Shown: positions 32,030-42,129 of the stretch, one piece after another | How positions within the stretch are numbered: the first letter of the stretch is position 1 | How the letters are laid out: each line of letters starts with the position of its first letter | Assembly (NCBI GenBank): GCA_012656075.1 | Contig: JAAKBF010000122.1 | Coordinates: 1 to 64,000, forward strand | DNA: 64,000 nt | From: Phytophthora hibernalis | Taxonomy: Eukaryota > Oomycota > Peronosporomycetes > Peronosporales > Peronosporaceae | Direction: 5' to 3' | The notes under the pieces: generated by a model | What the model was told of the DNA's origin: nothing | The model's database searches: none | Seen by the model: the letters and a program-made list of their open reading frames with translations, nothing else | Made by a program: the position numbers and the translations under genes

Positions 32030-33031
32030 ATGGCTGGCTGGAGTTTCCCGACAATCCCGACACCACCGAGTTTTCCGACGTCCTTGGCCCGGTTCACTCG
32101 TCGTGCCAGCAAGAGCTCAACTAGCAGTAACAATGACTCTGCTACTGCTTCACCCGAGAAGAAGTCGAGCTCTCTGAAGCTCTACGCCAACATGGTGAGC
32201 CAGCCCAGTCGTGCAGGTGAGAGACAGCAGTCTGCTTTGTCATCTAGAGAGGTTCCTAACGATGTCGGATGGTGTTCACAGTCGCATGGGCTCTGAAGGT
32301 TAAAGACGCAGACTACGAGTTCGTGGACGTCGATATCCAGGGAGACTTCATCAAGTCGGACGAGTTCAAAGCATGGAACCCCAACGCGCTCGTGCCAGTG
32401 ATCCGCGACGGCGAGTTCTCTCTCTTTGAAGGGTATGGCAGTTTGATGTATAACTACATTCGGCGTCGTTGTCTGACTGCTCTCTTTTGTCCACAGCAAT
32501 GCCATTCTGACCTACGTCGCCGTTAAGTTCGGCTGGACGGACTTGTACCCGACAGACATGCAGGCGCGCGCCAAGGTGGACGAGTTCTTGCACTGGCACC
32601 ACACCAACACCAGACTCTTCACCGTGCAGATCCTGCGGCCAGCAGCGGCTAAGGCCTTGGGTGGGGCGTCACCCGCTGATTTGGCCTTCCTGGAGAACGC
32701 GGATGCACTCTTTGACAAGGAGATGAAGTTGCTCGAGACGTTCCTCGACAAGGACTATGTCGCTCACACGGACGCGCTCACAGTCGCCGACTACGCCGCG
32801 TACTGCGAGATCGACCAGCTCGAGAGGATGGGGTACGAGTTCACCAAGTACCCGAAGGTGGCGGCCTGGATCGCACGGATGAAGGTTTGTACATCTGCTT
32901 CTTGTCTCCATTCCGACGTCGTCACTGACAACTCGTTTCTGCATCATCCACAGCAAATCCCCTTCCACGACCAAGTGCGCGAGGACCTCGACAAGTTCCT
33001 CACCACCGTCGGCATCGCCAGCAAGCCTTAG
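32030..33031 (+). CDS. Glutathione S-transferase, theta-like, four exons
   Basis: Conjugates glutathione to electrophiles. From ATG 32,030 a Ser/Arg-rich extension of about 47 residues (FPTSLARFTRRASKSS), possibly a targeting peptide, precedes SSLKLYANMVSQPSR, the thioredoxin-fold start equivalent to the neighbour's N-terminus. Introns at 32,217-32,281 (branch ttcctaacg), 32,433-32,496 and 32,885-32,953 restore a frame that aligns along its whole length with the adjacent GST (WALKVKDADYEFVDVD; NPNALVPVIRDGEF; EFLHWHHTNTRLFTVQILRP; YVAHTDALTVADYAAYCEID). The helical C-terminal domain ends TVGIASKP. The N-terminal extension is the least certain part; a start just before SSLKLYAN would also be possible if transcription begins later. 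Confidence 0.9.
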
Positions 33032-33279
33032 ACTCAGAGACCCGTAGACAACCAGCAGACACAAGACGTCCATATGAATCAACGAAAGCGTTATACATGT
33101 TCATCAACACCCAAGGCGAACTGAGACCAATGTCCTATCCTGCTGTCATGTAAGCACCCCTAGCAGCGTCAACTGGTCAGAGACCAGGCTGGAAGGGGAA
33201 CAACTCCACAGCTGGATGATGGTGATCCATGCAGGGAGCCTCGTGGTGTAGAGGGATCTTTCTAGGTTCTTCATCATTC

Positions 33280-33287
33280 CTCAATCC
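33280..33287 (+). promoter_or_regulatory. Oomycete initiator of the second GST
   Basis: CTCAATCC fits YTCANTYY, 33 bp before ATG 33,320, within an otherwise pyrimidine-rich leader. Confidence 0.55.
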
Positions 33288-33319
33288 GCCGTCTCCGACC
33301 AAAGTCTCCGATAACGATC

Positions 33320-33988
33320 ATGCCCCTCAAGTTGTACGCCAACCTCATCAGCCAGCCGTCCCGCACCGTGGCGTGGGTGCTCAAGGTCAAGGAAGTGGAC
33401 CACGAGTTCGTGGCTGCGAACCCTGGCAGCGACTTCTTCAAGTCGGACGAGTTCAAGGCCATCAACCCCAACCGACTCGTGCCGGTCATCAAGGACGACG
33501 ACTTTGTGCTGACTGAGGGCATGGCTATCTTGCAGTACCTGGCAGACAAGTACGACTGGACCGGCCCCACGGACCTGTACCCCAAGGACCTCAAGGTGCG
33601 CGCCAAGGTGAACGAGTTCCTGCACTGGCACCACACCAACACGCGTCTCTTCACCATCAACATCGTGCGTCCTGAGATCTCCAAGAAGCTCAATGCGGCC
33701 ACCCCCAAGGACCTCGCAGCTCTGGAGGGCAAGGACGCACTCATTGAAAAGGAGTTCGCTCTGCTCGAGACGTTCCTAGTCAAGGACTTCATTGCACACA
33801 CGGACGCGCCCACCATCGCCGACTTCACGGCCTACTGCGAGATCGACCAGCTCCTGCTCATGGGCTACGACTTCTCCAAGTACCCCAAAGTGTCGGCCTG
33901 GATCGCGCGTATGCAGACGCAGCCCTTCAACGACGAGATCCACGAGCCGCTCGTGGGGTTCGTCAAGCAGTTTGGCCTCACCGCCTAA
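33320..33988 (+). CDS. Glutathione S-transferase, theta-like, intronless
   Basis: Complete single-exon gene of 222 codons. The N-terminal thioredoxin-like domain (MPLKLYANLISQPSRTVAWV) has SQPSR where theta GSTs bind glutathione, then NPNRLVPVIKDDDFVLTEGM (cis-Pro and the glutathione-contacting region) and ILQYLADKYDW. The helical domain contains FLHWHHTNTRLFTINIV and FIAHTDAPTIADFTAYCEID (the conserved N-capping box of GST helix 6). It lies 289 bp downstream of the four-exon paralogue on the same strand, a tandem pair for detoxification. Loss of all introns here, or gain in the other, distinguishes them. Confidence 0.95.
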   Translation: MPLKLYANLISQPSRTVAWVLKVKEVDHEFVAANPGSDFFKSDEFKAINPNRLVPVIKDDDFVLTEGMAILQYLADKYDWTGPTDLYPKDLKVRAKVNEFLHWHHTNTRLFTINIVRPEISKKLNAATPKDLAALEGKDALIEKEFALLETFLVKDFIAHTDAPTIADFTAYCEIDQLLLMGYDFSKYPKVSAWIARMQTQPFNDEIHEPLVGFVKQFGLTA

Positions 33989-34272
33989 GCGACGTCGATA
34001 GAGAGCGATAGTAACACCTTCGTAACCTGGTTCATTCTTGTTTGGTGGACGTGTGACTGTCACGCAAGAATGTTAGATATGCGAGGAAGCGTCGAGGTGT
34101 TAGCACGACAGAGCCGGAATCAATGGCTAACGTTGTTGTCACTTATCTGCGACTCGCAGTAGGAAGCTGTCACGACTGATAAATTCACTTACGAGGTGAG
34201 ACCGCACTCCGCTTCGGGTCTGTTGCAATCTGCAGGTCGTCACCTCTCACTATCAAAAACGTTTTTGCGGGC

Positions 34273-35611
34273 TCATCGCTCCTTCTTGGGCTCGCTTTCA
34301 GCGCTATTGTCGTCCACCAGGCAGCCTTGGAACCCGCGTTCAAGTTCAACGCGGTCAAAACCTTGACCGATGAATACAAGGCGAGAAACACGCTGCTCGC
34401 CAGCTTCCCAGGGTGAACCAGGAGCGATAGTGTACGTATCTAGCACTCCTTGCACGACACAACGGCGATCTTCAGCGTCTCCGGCCACGGACAGAACGCC
34501 CTTCACGCGCAGGACGTCAGCTCCCTTGACATATCGCGTAACCACCTCGGAAAGCCACTCGCCGAACGCAGCGACGTCCACATCGCGCTCGACTTCAAAG
34601 TGCACGGTGCTGATTCCTCCCGTGTGCTGTCCTCGCGCCTGCACACTTCCTTTACCTCCGTTAACCGCCTTGTTCTGGGCGTTGAAACGCACTGCGTCGA
34701 ACGTCTTCAAGTTCAAGATCGTGTCCAAGTCCACGTTGGCGTTCACGCAGCTGCACACGGAAGCTTCCTCATTAATTCCGGCCAGCGCGTTCTCCAGTCT
34801 CTTACACTCCTCTTTCGTAGCCACATCCACCTTGTTCAATACCACAATGTCTGCATACAGCGCTTGTCGTTGCAGTTCAATAGGGAAGTCATAGCACCCT
34901 TTCTCCTCCTTCCAGTAGCTCTGCGTCGCCTTGGCGTCCACCATCGTCACGATGGCGTCCAGTCGGAATCTGGACGCGCAGTCTCAAGAACGTCTCAATG
35001 ATAGGTCCTGGGTCAGCCAAACCTGTAGTTTCCACCACCAGGTAGTCGAAGCTCTGCTCCTGCACCAACTGCAGCAGGTAGTCGAGGATCCGTTCCAGTT
35101 CGTCTCCTCCTTTGCCTTTGCCGCCTTGAGCGGTGCAGCACATGCAGCCGTTCTGCAGCACGTAGATGCCGTCCTGTTCCTTGCCGCCTGCCTGTAGTAG
35201 TCTGTGGTCGATGCTCACAGCCCCCAATTCGTTCTCCAGCACCATGATTTTGTATGGCAGTTGGTCTTCTGTTAAAAGAATCCGATTGAGTAAAGTGGTC
35301 TTCCCGGCGCCTAAAAAGCCCGTTAAAATGGTCACGGGCACGGACGCAGCCCCGATTTCCTGGGATTTAGCTGCCAATTGCTCCGTTTTGCGTCGGATGC
35401 GGCGCTCGCGACGTAATTGCAGGCACCAGGCCACCACGTTGGCAAGTGCAAAGGAGAAGAGCAATAACGCGACAACCACGACGCCTAGAAGCGTCCAGAA
35501 CCCGCGAGGAGATAGCGAAGACGACGGAGCAGCATTGGGGTACGGTATACCGTCCTCGTAGGCCGCAAGAGGCCCGGCAGACGCCGTCGCGAACAGCAGA
35601 GCGAGCGCCAT
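34273..35611 (-). CDS. COG0523/CobW-family metallochaperone GTPase with N-terminal membrane segment, one frame break
   Basis: ATG 35,611 starts a signal-like MALALLFATASAGPLAAYE and a membrane helix at residues about 38-65 (FWTLLGVVVVALLLFSFALA), then a basic segment. The G domain follows: GFLGAGKTTLLN (Walker A, residues 98-109), NGCMCC (metal-binding CxCC, 155-159), ETTGLADPGPI (switch II/Walker B) and LNKVD. The last lies in the next frame: frame 34,889-35,611 runs out after FLRLRVQ while DAIVTMVDAKATQSYW continues in frame 34,273-34,950, so one base is gained or lost near 34,985-35,000. A C-terminal CobW domain follows (ISTVHFEVERDVD...VSRLVFIGQGF). Family members load zinc, cobalt or nickel; the membrane anchor is unusual. 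Confidence 0.87.
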
Positions 35612-35623
35612 GGCGAGTGGATC

Positions 35624-35631
35624 GGAGTGAG
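35624..35631 (-). promoter_or_regulatory. Oomycete initiator of the COG0523 gene
   Basis: On the minus strand CTCACTCC fits YTCANTYY, 12 bp upstream of the start codon at 35,611. Confidence 0.5.
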
Positions 35632-36415
35632 TTGATTATGCTAATAAGGAAACGAGCACCTGTAAGAAATGATGAAAAGAGAGAAAGGAACACTTAATGA
35701 AATCAAGAAAGAGAGTGAGGGAGACTGCATACTTGAAGATGGATACGCATTTTGTTGCGTGGATCCATCGCCGAAAAACCCATCGCCGAAAAACGAAAAG
35801 CACAATAGACCTGAAAATCACAAAAGGTTCCTGAAAATCACATTACAGTAGGTAGCTGATCCAATGTACAATCTCCACTTAGTAAGTTTACCAGAAGCCT
35901 TAGAAATGCTTCGCTACGATGTATTATCTTGCCCCCGGTGAACTGTAACAGTGCACCAGTGGAGAATTCGCAGTGAAGCACCCGCGTTGGAATTCAAGAT
36001 CTTTCTTCTTCCACTAAATGGGCCCTCAAGAGGCACACTGAAAAAGATTGCAGGAATGAGTGGTTCTGTCCAGGGCTCCCGATTAATGCACGAGTACATA
36101 CATCTGCTGCAGTTGTGATAGTGTTGAACGCGCAGCTTCCGACCATATCTGCGATCGAACGGACAGAGTGAGAAGCAGTAAGAAAGCGTGGCGACCAGAT
36201 CCGGTGAACATTGGGCTACGGGCTACATAGCGGAAAGTTACCCGTCGAGACCTGGTGAACGGTACGTTACTGGTTTCATAGTTGAAAGCTACCAGACAAG
36301 AACATCAAGACGGGCCTAATCGTCGACAGAGAGGAAAAGGTAGCGTGCATTTTGCTTGAGAGAAGACATCAGTTCAAAACATTCCTTCGAGTGCTCAAGT
36401 GCCTTTCTACAGGTT
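35632..36415. other. Intergenic between the COG0523 gene and the copia element
   Basis: No gene recognised. A 14-bp tandem duplication (catcgccgaaaaac) lies at about 35,767-35,797. The stretch 36,220-36,300 contains two related ggttac/gctac segments and may be part of a copia leader, but no LTR pair was identified. Confidence 0.4.
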
Positions 36416-37744
36416 ATGCGCCCAAGCGTACCTGACGCTGCCGACACCACCGACACCGGCCCTCCGATGACCCGCAACGACGAGCCTGCCGACGCACCTG
36501 CCCAAGACGTACCCGACAGAGACGCTGCTGCGACGGAGGTGCCACGTGACGATGAGTCGCAGAATGCTCGAGCAAGGGGCAGTCAGGCCTCTGACAGAAG
36601 CACCGAGCGAATGGACCGTGTTGATGAACTCCGCTAGGGGATGATGCGCACTGTGGCGCAGGACCGCGCGACGCGCCCTGCACTTCCGCGTGCACCACCT
36701 TCTGAGCCATCATCTGTTGGGACGAGCGCTTTCGGAGCGTTTCTGAGAGCGCATCGACAGAGGCAGCCTGGTCCGCCGCCGCCTCATCAGCCGCCGCAAC
36801 CACAGCAGCCTCAGCAATTTCGCCCACAGCTTGGTCTTGGGCTGAAGATTCCAACGCTGAAGGAGATAAAGCTCCCCATCGAAACGTTCCGAGGCAAGGA
36901 GTACCCTGGTTTGGGTTATGGGTTCCAGGAGTAGGGCCTGCGATTTTTACGAGCTTGTTGCCGCGCAGCAGATGAGCGGCGCAGACTGGCCGGAGGAGTA
37001 CAAGGTGCGGCTACTGAATCGCTACCTTGACGGACCCGCCCTAGCATTCTTCAACAGGCAAAAGGCTACGTGGCTGCTGGAGTCGCACACGCTGGTGCAT
37101 CTGATGGACAAAATGCTCCAGCCCCACGAGACGACGATAACGGTAAAGCAGGCAACTAAACTGATGGGAGCACGCAAGAAGCAGGAGCGAAGCTGGTCAG
37201 AGCATTACCAGTAACTGGTGGCTGTTGCATCGGCGGCTCAGTGTCCTCCTCAGCTTGTTCAACAATACATCTGTGAGTCTGCTCCACCACGTCTAAAAGA
37301 GGCCATGCAGACGCGTATCATGAACACGAGATCAGACTACCTGGCACAGGCGTGGGAGCTCGCTGATTTCGCCAGTACTTTCGTGTTTGACATGACTGGG
37401 TTGGGATCAAATGGACGCGATACCCGCGGTGCAAACCGAGATGGCCGTGGCACTGACTTTGTGGCGCGTGCTGAAGCACCCCACGCGATGAACGCGAGTG
37501 CTACGGATGCGGACATCAAACGCGATTGTCCAGAGAAGGGTAAGAAGGACAAGAATGGCAAATCTGGCAAGGTCGGGAAGTTCGTGTTGGTAGCAGACGA
37601 TCGACTCACACGAAACGACGATAGCTGGATCATCGACAGCGGTGCCAGCCGACATCTGGTTGGGAACGAGTTCTCCCTCAGAGATGCAGTGCCATGCGCA
37701 GAGAGGTGCAAGATGGCGGATGGCGAATGGCTCACCGCGATCGA
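36416..37744 (+). pseudogene. Copia Gag and protease start
   Basis: ATG 36,416 (MRPSVPDAADTTDTG) opens a low-complexity Asp/Pro/Gln-rich region to about 36,930. The helical Gag part (VRLLNRYLDGPALAFFNRQK, LVHLMDKMLQPHE, ATKLMGARKKQERSWSEHYQ) follows in another frame, and a stop lies at 37,212. The protease motif SWIIDSGASRHLVGNEFS (DSG at about 37,635) and the CKMADGEWLTAIE segment end at the inversion breakpoint. Stops at 36,637, 36,934 and 37,212 inactivate it. The zinc knuckle is not recognisable. Confidence 0.8.
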
Positions 37745-39282
37745 AAGTAGTCGGCACATGCTTAGCGCCCATGTTGCGAGTTTGCATGCGCGTCTTGACG
37801 CCCGTCTCATCGACCACTGGGTCGCCATCACTGCTTCCAGAAATGCGAGCTCCTTCTGTTGGGTCAGCGGGCTGTGTTGCCGCTTGCTTTCGGCGAACGC
37901 TCCCTTTTTCTTTTCGCACACTTCCTTGACTTCTTACCGCTGATATTGCTGTTGTCAATGGCTGGGGTCGACTCCTTCTGTTGAGCAACTTCTTCACGCT
38001 TCGCAATAGCTCGGCTCAGGTCCGGGTCTTTTTGGAGGAGCTGCTCTTGAAGCTGAGTGTTTTGCTCTGCGTTCAGAGTCTCCACATTTTGCACATGCTG
38101 CGTTGTGATCACCACACGAGACTTAGGCAAGTACACTTTGAAACCCTTCGTTTCGTCGTTCTTGCCGACGATCATACCGACCTCGGCGCGCGATTGTCAT
38201 GCCTTCTTGCCGAGGTCACGGAAAGCCGTACACGGGCTCCCGAAGATCACAACGTCGTCAAGACTGGGTTTCGCGCCCGTATGCACCTCCATTGGCGCGG
38301 CGCGCTCGGTATTGCCCCTGGCTGGGTTGCGGTTGAGGATGTACGACGCGTACTCCACCGCATCCCCCAGAAATACGATGGTACTCCCGATGCAAACAGC
38401 ATACATCTCGCCATATTCAACACTGTGCGATGCATGCGTTGGGCCTTCCCGTTGGAAGTTTGATTTCTGGCCTCGCTGACTTGACTCGCGATGCCAGTGG
38501 TCTCGCACAACAGGTCCACATTGCGGTACTCACCGCCACCGTCTGTCCGTAGGACATGCACCTTGCAATCGAACTTATGCTCAAAATGGGCCAAGAAAGC
38601 TTCAAACTTCTTTGCTGCTTGGTCCTTGGTCTTCGCGAGGAAGACTCGCACGTAGTTGGAGCGGTGGTCGACGAAATTCACCATGTACCGGTTCCCGTTG
38701 CGATCGGCTGGGGTCATTGGCCCTTTCAAGTTACTGCAAATTACGCCTCCAATCCGGTCGATGGGAGAGTGGCGTCCGCTATCGCGCTTGGACTGATTGT
38801 TCTTAGACTGTTTACCTTGAGCACAGGTCAAACAATTCAGTCGCTTCCGCTCCGTCAACTTTATCCCGGAGCCAACCTGATGGGCCATCCTCTCCACAGT
38901 GGCGTAAGCCAAATGGCCGAGCCGGGCGTGCAGCTCCATCAGCGTGCACTCAGTGACTAATGCGCGACTGTCGCTAGCCGCCTCCTCCAATGCCGCAAAG
39001 ATAACGTCACCCGTTGTTGGCATTAGCCGATGCGTGGCGGTGTCGATGACCAGCACGTCGTTGCGTTTGTGACCCTCGAGCACACGGGCTCCGTCCGAGT
39101 TGCGCATCATGTATCGCTTGCCAGCCACATAGGCCAAAGTCACACCTTTAGACTCCAACTTCCCGTAGGAGATAATGTTCTGGGCCAGCTGCTCGGAGTA
39201 GTATACATCGTTTAGCTCCACGTCGTGCTCGGAGCCGTCAACCTTCACCTGAAGCACAACCGTGCCCTTCTTAGTCACGTAG
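37745..39282 (-). pseudogene. Inverted copia segment: protease end, GAG-pre-integrase, integrase
   Basis: On the minus strand, YVTKKGTVVLQVKVDGSEHD (the protease C-part) comes first, then the GAG-pre-integrase finger (HARLGHLAYATVERM..CLTC) and the integrase core. In the core the first catalytic Asp is replaced (ICSNLKGPMTP, where SD is expected), the second is present (RTDGGGEY), and the Glu is replaced by Gln (NGKAQRMHRT, where AERMHRT is expected). Next come YLPKSRVVITTQHVQNVETL and MQTRNMGAKH, the linker to RT. The frame is open for 367 codons across most of this. Confidence 0.88.
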
Positions 39283-39821
39283 CTGTGGTTGATGACCCAA
39301 AGAATTTCCGCGAGGCAATGCGAGACCTGCGCACTGCCAAATGGAAACAAGCGATGAACGAAGAGCTTGAAGCGTTGGAGAGTAACAGCACCTGGGAGGT
39401 GATCGTGAAGCCGCCGCGAGCCAAACTACTGCACTCCAAGTGGGTGTTTAAGACCAAGAAGCATGCTGATGGCAGCGTGGAACGCTACAAGGGCCGACTG
39501 GTGGTCTGTGGCAACGAACAAGTCTACGGAGTGGACTTCACCCACACCTTTTCTGCAGTGCTGGACATGACCACCGGCAGAGTGGTGTTCGTGTTCTCAA
39601 GACTATGGGGCGTTCCAGCACGGAATGGAGACCTCTGTGAAGGCACCATCCTTGTTGTTAAGGATGGTGTGCTCGCCTCTTACAACAACATTCGTTCGGC
39701 TTCGATCGGTGTCGGCTCCGCCCTCCTGCACGAGCCTGCACTTGCTCGCGCTGAGCCCCTTCGCAAGTGGTACGGCGGTTTGGCTCCCGCCCATTCTTTC
39801 TCGTCTTTGACCCTGAAATAG
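39283..39821 (+). pseudogene. Copia reverse transcriptase, N-terminal part only
   Basis: VVDDPKNFREAMRDLRTAKW, QAMNEELEALESNSTWEVI, LLHSKWVFKTKKHADGSVER and YKGRLVVCGNEQVYGVDFTH are the conserved start of copia RT (RVT_2). Homology fades after VFVFSRLWGVPARNGDL near 39,630, so the catalytic YxDD box and RNase H are absent here. A related RNase H fragment occurs separately at 52.6 kb. Confidence 0.85.
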
Positions 39822-40435
39822 CAGTCTGTTTGTTTGGCCGCAGATCGCGGGTTGTATAACTAGGATATTCGTTTTAATCAATATACTTGAAGTGGATCTG
39901 CTATCCCAGCCTAAGAGCAGCCCTAGTTTGCTCCCATTATGTATGGAAGCAACTTGGGGATGTTCATACAATTATGTATGGCGAGAGCTTTTACAAATGC
40001 ATTATTAGTGGGCGTATTTACCATTTTTCAGTTGCCAACACTGGCGACGTGCTTCCAGAAATCGAGAGCTACGAGTCTGCTCTCCGCAAACGTCTATTAT
40101 GGATTTTGCTTCCTATTAATAGTCCGAAGATGGTCTACATCACCATATTGAGGGCCACAAAGTCCGCTACTTCCCAGGACACCGATACTGTATGTAGCCA
40201 CCTGACGACGACGCGCTGCGATGGGGTCATCAACCGTAACGCAGAGGCGCACCGCGACGCCATAATCCTGAATGTACGTGTATTTCATAAAGTAATTATG
40301 TAGACAACTGCCCCACAAAAGACTGGCGCACAGACAGTTCACGGGCGCATTGATTGGATGATTTTCCATTATGCATTAATCCCCATTAATGGCCATTATG
40401 TATGTAAGGTGTCTTGTGGTATGTAGCTGGGATTC
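39822..40435. other. Intergenic, no gene recognised
   Basis: AT-rich. ORF 39,887-40,303 lacks recognisable domains. A ccattatg word repeats at 40,367, 40,393 and 40,405 region just before the following promoter. Confidence 0.4.
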
Positions 40436-40443
40436 TTCACTTC
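40436..40443 (+). promoter_or_regulatory. Initiator match before the Cys-rich pseudogene
   Basis: TTCACTTC fits YTCANTYY, 31 bp before ATG 40,475, followed by cgcaagatcctctgaa. The paralogue at 57 kb has TTCATTTC followed by acaagatcttctcaaa at the same distance, so the promoter was duplicated with the gene. Confidence 0.6.
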
Positions 40444-40474
40444 GCAAGATCCTCTGAAGTGAACACGGACGGCC

Positions 40475-41455
40475 ATGGGGTCTCTTGGTTGGCTCCAATT
40501 TGTCATTGCAGTAGGTCGCACTCTACATAGAACAAACGGACTCAAGACTGCTGTTGTTGTCTACGATAACAGCTCCTGCTCGACGCCTGCTGTGTCCATG
40601 ACATTGACGAACGTCCTCACATGCATCCCACAAACCAATCACTACGACCCCATTTGTCTAGAAGATGAAGCTGCGTACAGTGTCTTGGACTGCGTAACCT
40701 ACGTCAAAAGAGGCTGGGATAACTTTGGAATTACCGAGAGACCGTTCAACAGTTACCCGTACATGGGTGTGAAGACGTATGTGCCGGGAGATGCGGTAAA
40801 TACGATTATATCATTAGTGCCACGATGTACCGACAGGACGAAAATTGCTACTCAACGCAGCAGGCACGGCAAGCCATAAACTTACACTGGGCCACTCGGC
40901 TATTATCACTACATACAGCGACGCAACATGCACAAATGCGGAGACCACGACTAGGCATACGCCAATATGAGAGACTGCACCAATGGAAAAACTTCGTTCA
41001 CGGGACGCCGACACAGATCAGCTTTTCGCGAGATTTCAAGTGCTTGGGAACAACCGATTCGCCGTGTCAAGCTGCTGGCGATTCGCACTTCACGGCTGCT
41101 GGCTGTGCGAGCGACTTCGTGGCCTACTCGGAAACGGTGTTTGGCATGAACAGTTCGTATATTGTCGTCGAAGATTTCTCAGAGAGTTGGTGCTATTCTG
41201 TGAAGTTCGTGACACTATATTCGGCTGATGGTTCATGTCATATCAGCGTGGACGGCACGACGACTGTCCGATCTAATATCAACACGGATGATAGCACAGC
41301 GACCATCACGACGTATTCGGATCTGGAGTGCAACACTGTGGAAAGTGAAATCAGCTTGGACAGCCAGACCCTCTCAGCTTCGCCATGCTTGCCTCAAAAT
41401 TGCGATTACTGGTATGGTTGCTCTCGTCGGTACGCGGTGGATGGTTTGATCCGAC
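40475..41455 (+). pseudogene. Single-unit Cys-rich secreted repeat protein, degenerate
   Basis: ATG 40,475 (MGSLGWLQFVIAVGRTLHRT) and then LKTAVVVYDNSSCSTPAVSM matches the N-terminus of the 57-kb repeat gene almost word for word. It continues with NHYDPICLEDEAAYSVLDC, loses frame near 40,810, and resumes in frame 40,825-41,450: TQISFSRDFKCLGTTDSPCQ, YIVVEDFSESWCYSVKFVT and PCLPQNCDYWYGCSRRYAVD. Only one two-module unit of about 330 residues is present. A segment between 40,870 and 40,990 is scrambled and shortened. Confidence 0.85.
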
Positions 41456-41935
41456 CAGGCCTTTCGCGACTTCACCGGCGCCAAACAAGCGAGAGAAGAA
41501 GACACGTACCTGCAAGAGGCCAGCTTCGCCATGGCCAAACGTGTTCGCGCCATGAAGATGACCATCGCGCTCAAGTCGAAGCTCGATGGACTTGAAAGCT
41601 CTGCAAACAATAACGAGAGCAGCATCCTCGAAAACCATCTTGCTGTTGCGTGAAGAAAACGAACGTAAAGCTGAATCGCGTCGTGACGAAGAAAGCCAAC
41701 GTCGACGTGAGGATGTTGTGGCTCAAGAGGCTCGCCGTATCGCCGAGAAGACCGAGGCTGAATAACGCCACCGCGCCGAGAAGCTGGAAATGGAGAATCG
41801 CATGCACCCTGACCGAGAAGAAGCGCCTGCTCGGACCCAGGAGCTGGTAATGTTGATCGGAGCGGTCACCAAGAAGTACCAAGAAGGGGGACGAAGGACG
41901 AGGGACAAACGGCGAACGCACATGAAATGGAGAAC
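41456..41935 (+). pseudogene. Charged coiled-coil ORF remnant, probably transposon-derived
   Basis: One frame reads DFTGAKQAREEDTYLQEASF and MKMTIALKSKLDGLESSANN, ending with a stop near 41,653. The adjacent frame continues LLLREENERKAESRRDEES and EDVVAQEARRIAEKTEAE, then a stop at 41,763. The run of Arg/Glu heptads predicts a coiled coil. It starts within a few bases of the end of the Cys-rich pseudogene, so the two may have been fused by insertion. No DNA-binding domain is visible. Confidence 0.5.
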
Positions 41936-42129
41936 CACTTTCGTATTGTAGTAGTTGTAGTTTCTCTATCGACATCAACACGGCTCTAAAAAGTCAATGT
42001 TCATTACCGGCTATAGCGTTCATCAAGTGCTGTACGCTGTAAAGCATTCCCTCAACACCGAGGATATCAGTCAACTAAGTGCATCATATGTATTTAGCAA
42101 AGAAGCGTGATTGTTGTCAGAAGCGACTG

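Larger units (their letters stand above)
36416..39821 (+). mobile_element. Ty1/copia retrotransposon with its middle third inverted
   Basis: The outer parts are on the plus strand: gag and protease start at 36,416-37,744, RT start at 39,283-39,600. The region 37,745-39,282 carries the rest of the protease-integrase region on the minus strand. Reading gag-PR, then the reverse complement of the middle, then RT gives the canonical copia order. No LTR pair was identified. A hairpin lies near the 3' side: caccatcc-ttgttgtta-aggatggtg at about 39,646-39,672. Confidence 0.85.

Noticed and set aside
37218..37943. Single 241-codon copia ORF as a functional protein
   Set aside because: The reading crosses the inversion breakpoint near 37,745. 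Residues after that are antisense of the integrase-RT linker.
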